This document shows, in pieces, positions 31,215 to 33,856 of a stretch of DNA of 33,856 bases (position 1 is its first letter; each line of letters starts with the position of its first letter). The notes below the pieces were generated by a model, which did no database searches, was not told where the DNA came from, and was given only the letters and a program-made list of their open reading frames with translations. Both the position numbers and the translations under genes were made by a program. The DNA is from Propionibacteriaceae bacterium (GTDB lineage Bacteria > Actinomycetota > Actinomycetes > Propionibacteriales > Propionibacteriaceae), in the NCBI GenBank assembly GCA_009778725.1, contig WRFP01000005.1, positions 1 to 33,856 on the forward strand, written 5' to 3'.

Positions 31215-31390
31215 CTCAGCTTGGATGCACCGATTGCTGGCGTCGCGAGCGACACTGTGGGGGTGCGATGGGTCGGCGGGTGGCGTGAGGGCAGACTGGA
31301 CGTGAAGTTGAGCGACGCCCGACGAGCCAGCGTGCCTCCACAGGACCGCGCAGCAGCCATGAATCGGTGCATCCAGGCTCAGCTTGGATG
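31215..31390. repeat. Full-length intergenic inverted-repeat element (copy B) with flanking direct repeats
   Basis: The terminal arms 31221-31235 and 31362-31376 pair over 15 bases (one G-T). The core is about nine-tenths identical to copy A at 15508, but the outer arm bases differ (GATGCACC here against GAATCCACC there) while staying self-complementary. CTCAGCTTGGATG at 31215-31227 recurs directly at 31378-31390, like a target-site duplication. Apart from this element and the tatC terminator, the 31043-31409 interval shows no gene; 31089-31214 holds nothing recognisable. Confidence 0.75.
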
Positions 31391-31409
31391 GGGCGTACTG
31401 GTCTTGCTG

Positions 31410-32429
31410 TTAGTGGTCGGGTGTGGTTAACACGACGCGCAGTTCACCGACGTGGATGGCTGGGTTGGTGGTGGAGGTTGTGGTGGTGGTGAAGTTTCCG
31501 GATTGTCCGTCGTTGGTGGTCCAGGTGACAGTCCAGGTGACGGTTGCGCTGACGGTGTACCGGGAGGTGGTGTCGCCGAGGGTGTTGGTGGTCAGGTAGG
31601 TGTGTTCGCATCCGGTCGGGGAGTGGTGTGACAGTGGGTCGTTGGGGTCCCACGGCCGCGGAGTCCCGGGTGTTTTGCAGGTGACCGGCCCGGTGGCGTC
31701 TCCAGGGTCAAAATTGACCTGGGTGGCGGTGATGGTTGCGGTGACGGTGAGGCTGTCTTGGTTGGCGGTGATGGTGTGGGTTCCCCATTGGAGTGTGTCA
31801 GTGGCGTCGACCCACAGCCACATGGGTGCCCCGACCCACCAGGACAGTCCCCAGTCTTCGTAGCCGGGGTAGGTGTAGGCGCTGACGCCGACAGTGGGTG
31901 GGTGCAGGTCGAGTGAGGAGATCGCAGTACGGACCAGGGTGACGGGATCGACACCGGGCTTCGCAGGGGTACTGGGGTTGGTGGCGGCCCACACGTACGT
32001 TTGTTTCAGTGTGTCGTTGATGGTGACTAGACAGGCGTACGCAGTGCCGGTGGGTTGTCCTGCGGCGTCAAGGTGATGCCGCCAGACTGGGTTGCTGGCA
32101 GAGGGGTGCGCGTTTTGGCAGTACGTATTGAAGCTGGGGCTCCACCAGTAGTCGTCTTTCCAGCACGGGATGGGGGTCCCGTCGGATTGTTGGCAGCCGC
32201 TTTGTCCACCCGAGGCTGAATGATTACCGGTGTTTGGATCCTTAGTACTGGGTGGCTTCGTTTGGGTGTCGGTACATGATACGCCGACACTTACACTGGG
32301 ACTTTTAACATGCTGCCCAGAGGCCACGATAGTCGGTGTACAGTCAGCGGCAGCCACTAAGGGATGACTGTGTGGTAGGCACACCATGGCCAGGATGAGG
32401 CACACAGTTACTATGGCGCGTTTTAGCAT
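31410..32429 (-). CDS. Secreted protein of a widespread actinobacterial family
   Basis: This is a 339-residue protein with a Sec signal (VTVCLILAMVCLPHS, cleavage near AAA-DC at about residue 28). It has a low-complexity Ser/Pro/Gly stretch, then an extracellular part with about eight Cys and many Trp. The segment GAPMWLWVDATDTLQWG and the late PTGCEHTY match a secreted family common in actinobacteria that is often mislabelled an ATP/GTP-binding protein; this is from memory. The C-terminal part is Thr-rich beta structure. The function is unknown. It overlaps the upstream lipoprotein gene by 7 bases, with GGAGGGG inside that gene serving as its Shine-Dalgarno. Confidence 0.65.
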   Translation of the reverse strand: MLKRAIVTVCLILAMVCLPHSHPLVAAADCTPTIVASGQHVKSPSVSVGVSCTDTQTKPPSTKDPNTGNHSASGGQSGCQQSDGTPIPCWKDDYWWSPSFNTYCQNAHPSASNPVWRHHLDAAGQPTGTAYACLVTINDTLKQTYVWAATNPSTPAKPGVDPVTLVRTAISSLDLHPPTVGVSAYTYPGYEDWGLSWWVGAPMWLWVDATDTLQWGTHTITANQDSLTVTATITATQVNFDPGDATGPVTCKTPGTPRPWDPNDPLSHHSPTGCEHTYLTTNTLGDTTSRYTVSATVTWTVTWTTNDGQSGNFTTTTTSTTNPAIHVGELRVVLTTPDH

Positions 32430-32971
32430 GATTCATCCCCTCCGACATCTTCGACGACCAGGTGCTCGCCTTTTGTGGTATTGAGTACGAGAAACAATGA
32501 TTGGCTGCGTTCAACCCCGTCATTGGCGATGTGGTTTCCTGTGTTATCGATGAGGTAGGTGTCGGTGATGATGTAACACCCGTGGACATGATATCTCGAT
32601 CCTTGGGAGTCGGTTTCTCCTGGTGTGACGTAGTCGGGTACGAATTGGGGTCCACCGACGAGATGTTGGCCATCTTGCGCCCATCCAAACCACTGAGTGA
32701 ATGCGTCAGTGGCTGCCTGATCGTCTGCGACGTTGTAGATGGTGTCCCAGTCTGCGGTGTCGAGGTTTTGTCCGATAGATGACCAGACTTGGAGATAGTT
32801 CTGGACCGCGTCGATGGCGGCTTGTTGTTCGTCTGTCCACTGGGGGGTGGGCGTGGCGGTGGGGGCCGATTTTGTGGTGCTGGGTGTGGGGGTGCTCGGG
32901 GATGCCGGGCTGCAGCCTGCCATGAGGCAGCCTAAGGCGAGGATAGTGAGGGCGCGTGTCAGCTTGTTCAT
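32423..32971 (-). CDS. Lipoprotein of unknown function
   Basis: This 182-residue protein has a lipoprotein signal ending in the lipobox LMAGC (Cys20) and a Ser/Thr/Pro linker (about 22-45). A compact domain begins at WTDEQQAAIDAVQNYLQVWS, which resembles the NTF2-like/SnoaL-type helices seen in many actinobacterial lipoproteins. No catalytic motif is evident. It forms an operon with the secreted protein downstream (7-base overlap), so the two probably act together at the cell surface. AGGAG precedes the ATG at 32971. Confidence 0.65.
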   Translation of the reverse strand: MNKLTRALTILALGCLMAGCSPASPSTPTPSTTKSAPTATPTPQWTDEQQAAIDAVQNYLQVWSSIGQNLDTADWDTIYNVADDQAATDAFTQWFGWAQDGQHLVGGPQFVPDYVTPGETDSQGSRYHVHGCYIITDTYLIDNTGNHIANDGVERSQSLFLVLNTTKGEHLVVEDVGGDESC

Positions 32972-33541
32972 CGGTGACTCCTAACGGGTAGGGACGCGTT
33001 CTGCTATCTATTCCACACCATTGTCAACCCCGTTGGAGTAGTTATCCACACACAGGTCTGGGGACGCATTGGATGCGGGTGGTTATTGATTGCTGTTGCT
33101 GAGGCACTGGTGGCTGACCTAGAACATCCAGTCACCACCAGCGCAATCCCGCAACCGTGCAGGCCAGTTCGCGGCCCGGATACCGAGTCGTGTCGTCCTC
33201 ACCAGCACCCAACACCCATCACTCCACCACCACCCCCGGACGTGCACCACCATGACAGCCAGGATCATTTCTACTTTTTGCTATTCGGTCGAGAATTAGT
33301 CCAGCGGTTCCCCAAACTAATCTCCTCTCGGGCATCGTATAATACCTAGTCAACAGCCTCTTACCCTGAATACTGTCGTTGTGCGAACGTGCCGATGACT
33401 GATATATCCATGAGCTTGTCCGAGCATGCGAATCGGGTCAGCGTACTGGGTTGTAGCAAGAGAATCTCGGAATCTATGGTCGACGTTTATCGACGCTGCC
33501 GACAATATTGGGCCTTTCTCTAAAACACTATGAATGACGTG
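32972..33541. other. Gene-poor spacer with a single DnaA-box-like site
   Basis: No convincing gene is found in this 570-base stretch, which is poorer in GC than its surroundings. Short open frames (33086-33349 on plus, 33350-33646 on minus) lack Shine-Dalgarno sequences and recognisable domains. TTATCCACA at 33042-33050 matches the DnaA box consensus, but it stands alone. Confidence 0.5.
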
Positions 33542-33570
33542 TTGACAGATGAATCTAAGTTCGCTTAAAT
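33542..33570 (+). promoter_or_regulatory. Strong sigma-70-type promoter
   Basis: TTGACA (33542-33547), a 17-base spacer, and TTAAAT (33565-33570) precede the FAD-oxidase start by about 85 bases. The -35 box is perfect and the spacing ideal; the -10 box matches four of six. A direct repeat GATCGGTT-GATCGGTT lies in the leader (about 33606-33621) and could be a regulator site. Confidence 0.6.
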
Positions 33571-33657
33571 GTGGAGAGTTTAATTGGTTTGGTGCTCGGG
33601 CCCATGATCGGTTGATCGGTTGGGGACCGGCCAGTCCACATAGCAAGGAGGCTCTCT

Positions 33658-33856
33658 ATGACAGTGACCACCTCCTCCGACCTCAGTGAAATCATTGGCG
33701 AACTGAAACGCGCACTGGGTGAAGAGTACGTCCTGACTGACTACCACCAAAGGGCAATCCGAACATTCAGTGCGGCCCCCATGGGCGTGCACTTGTGGAA
33801 GGATTTGCTTCCCGACGTGGTTGTCATGCCGGCATCGACCGCTGAGGTCGTGGCGA
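33658..33856 (+). CDS. FAD-binding oxidase (GlcD/lactate dehydrogenase-like), N-terminal part
   Basis: Only the first 66 residues lie in the window. They read as the start of an FAD_binding_4 oxidase: LGEEYVLTDYHQRAIRTFS, then PDVVVMPASTAEVVA, the usual entry to the PP-loop FAD domain of glycolate or D-lactate dehydrogenases. The substrate cannot be told from this part. ATG 33658 follows AAGGAGG by 6 bases, and a strong promoter lies upstream, so this gene begins a transcription unit that continues past the window. Confidence 0.75.
   Translation, partial: MTVTTSSDLSEIIGELKRALGEEYVLTDYHQRAIRTFSAAPMGVHLWKDLLPDVVVMPASTAEVVA

Noticed and set aside
33042..33050. DnaA box TTATCCACA as part of a replication origin
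   Set aside because: A single box, with no further boxes and no dnaA, dnaN or parAB nearby.
33086..33349. 87-codon frame with a His/Pro-rich stretch
   Set aside because: No Shine-Dalgarno, no domain, and low-complexity composition.

Overview
The window is GC-rich and reads as chromosome of an actinobacterium (Actinomycetota). The evidence is a SecA2-type second SecA, WYL and GntR/FCD regulators, ATGA-coupled operons, several starts that look leaderless, and an alternate-signal-peptide/SipW locus. A propionibacterial or related lineage is plausible, but that is an inference only.

Layout. 1-391: 3' end of a CaCA-type cation antiporter. 642-2341: a WYL regulator divergent from an alpha/beta hydrolase whose C-terminus was remodelled by a small out-of-frame duplication. 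2522-5512: secA2 followed by a six-helix membrane protein with a His-rich tail. 5598-16138: an aromatic or ketone catabolism region. It holds an AAHS-type MFS transporter, a minus-strand operon (FAH-family hydrolase, flavin hydroxylase, HAPMO-like Baeyer-Villiger monooxygenase), a GntR regulator, and a plus-strand thiolase plus 3-oxoadipate CoA-transferase operon; a DUF3788-like gene follows. No ring-cleavage dioxygenase is visible, so the pathway is incomplete here.

16506-21581: a surface-protein locus. Four proteins carry SipW-type (alternate) signal peptides, the dedicated Ser/His signal peptidase SipW lies among them, and a Sec-exported, C-terminally membrane-anchored protein closes the set. 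This is the layout expected for a TasA/camelysin-like fibre or matrix system.

21799-28554: a membrane-bound uptake [NiFe] hydrogenase. It has a Tat-exported small subunit, a large subunit, a cytochrome b subunit and a maturation protease, then hypA (opposite strand), an orphan large-subunit-like protein (possible HupK/HoxV-type scaffold) and hypC. The cytochrome b subunit has an extra N-terminal domain of about 170 residues that resembles the nucleotide-binding (N) domain of P-type H+-ATPases but lacks the phosphorylation domain. This is the most unusual feature of the window. 28616-31042: a complete Tat translocase (tatB divergent from tatA-tatC), which would export the hydrogenase small subunit; TatB has a very long, repeat-rich tail.

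31410-32971: two overlapping genes for a secreted protein and a lipoprotein. 33658-end: start of a FAD-linked oxidase behind a strong promoter.

A family of intergenic inverted-repeat elements occurs at about 5522, 12821, 15508 and 31215, with a possible remnant at 2463. Two copies are full length (about 165 bp), and their terminal arms differ between copies while remaining self-complementary within each copy.
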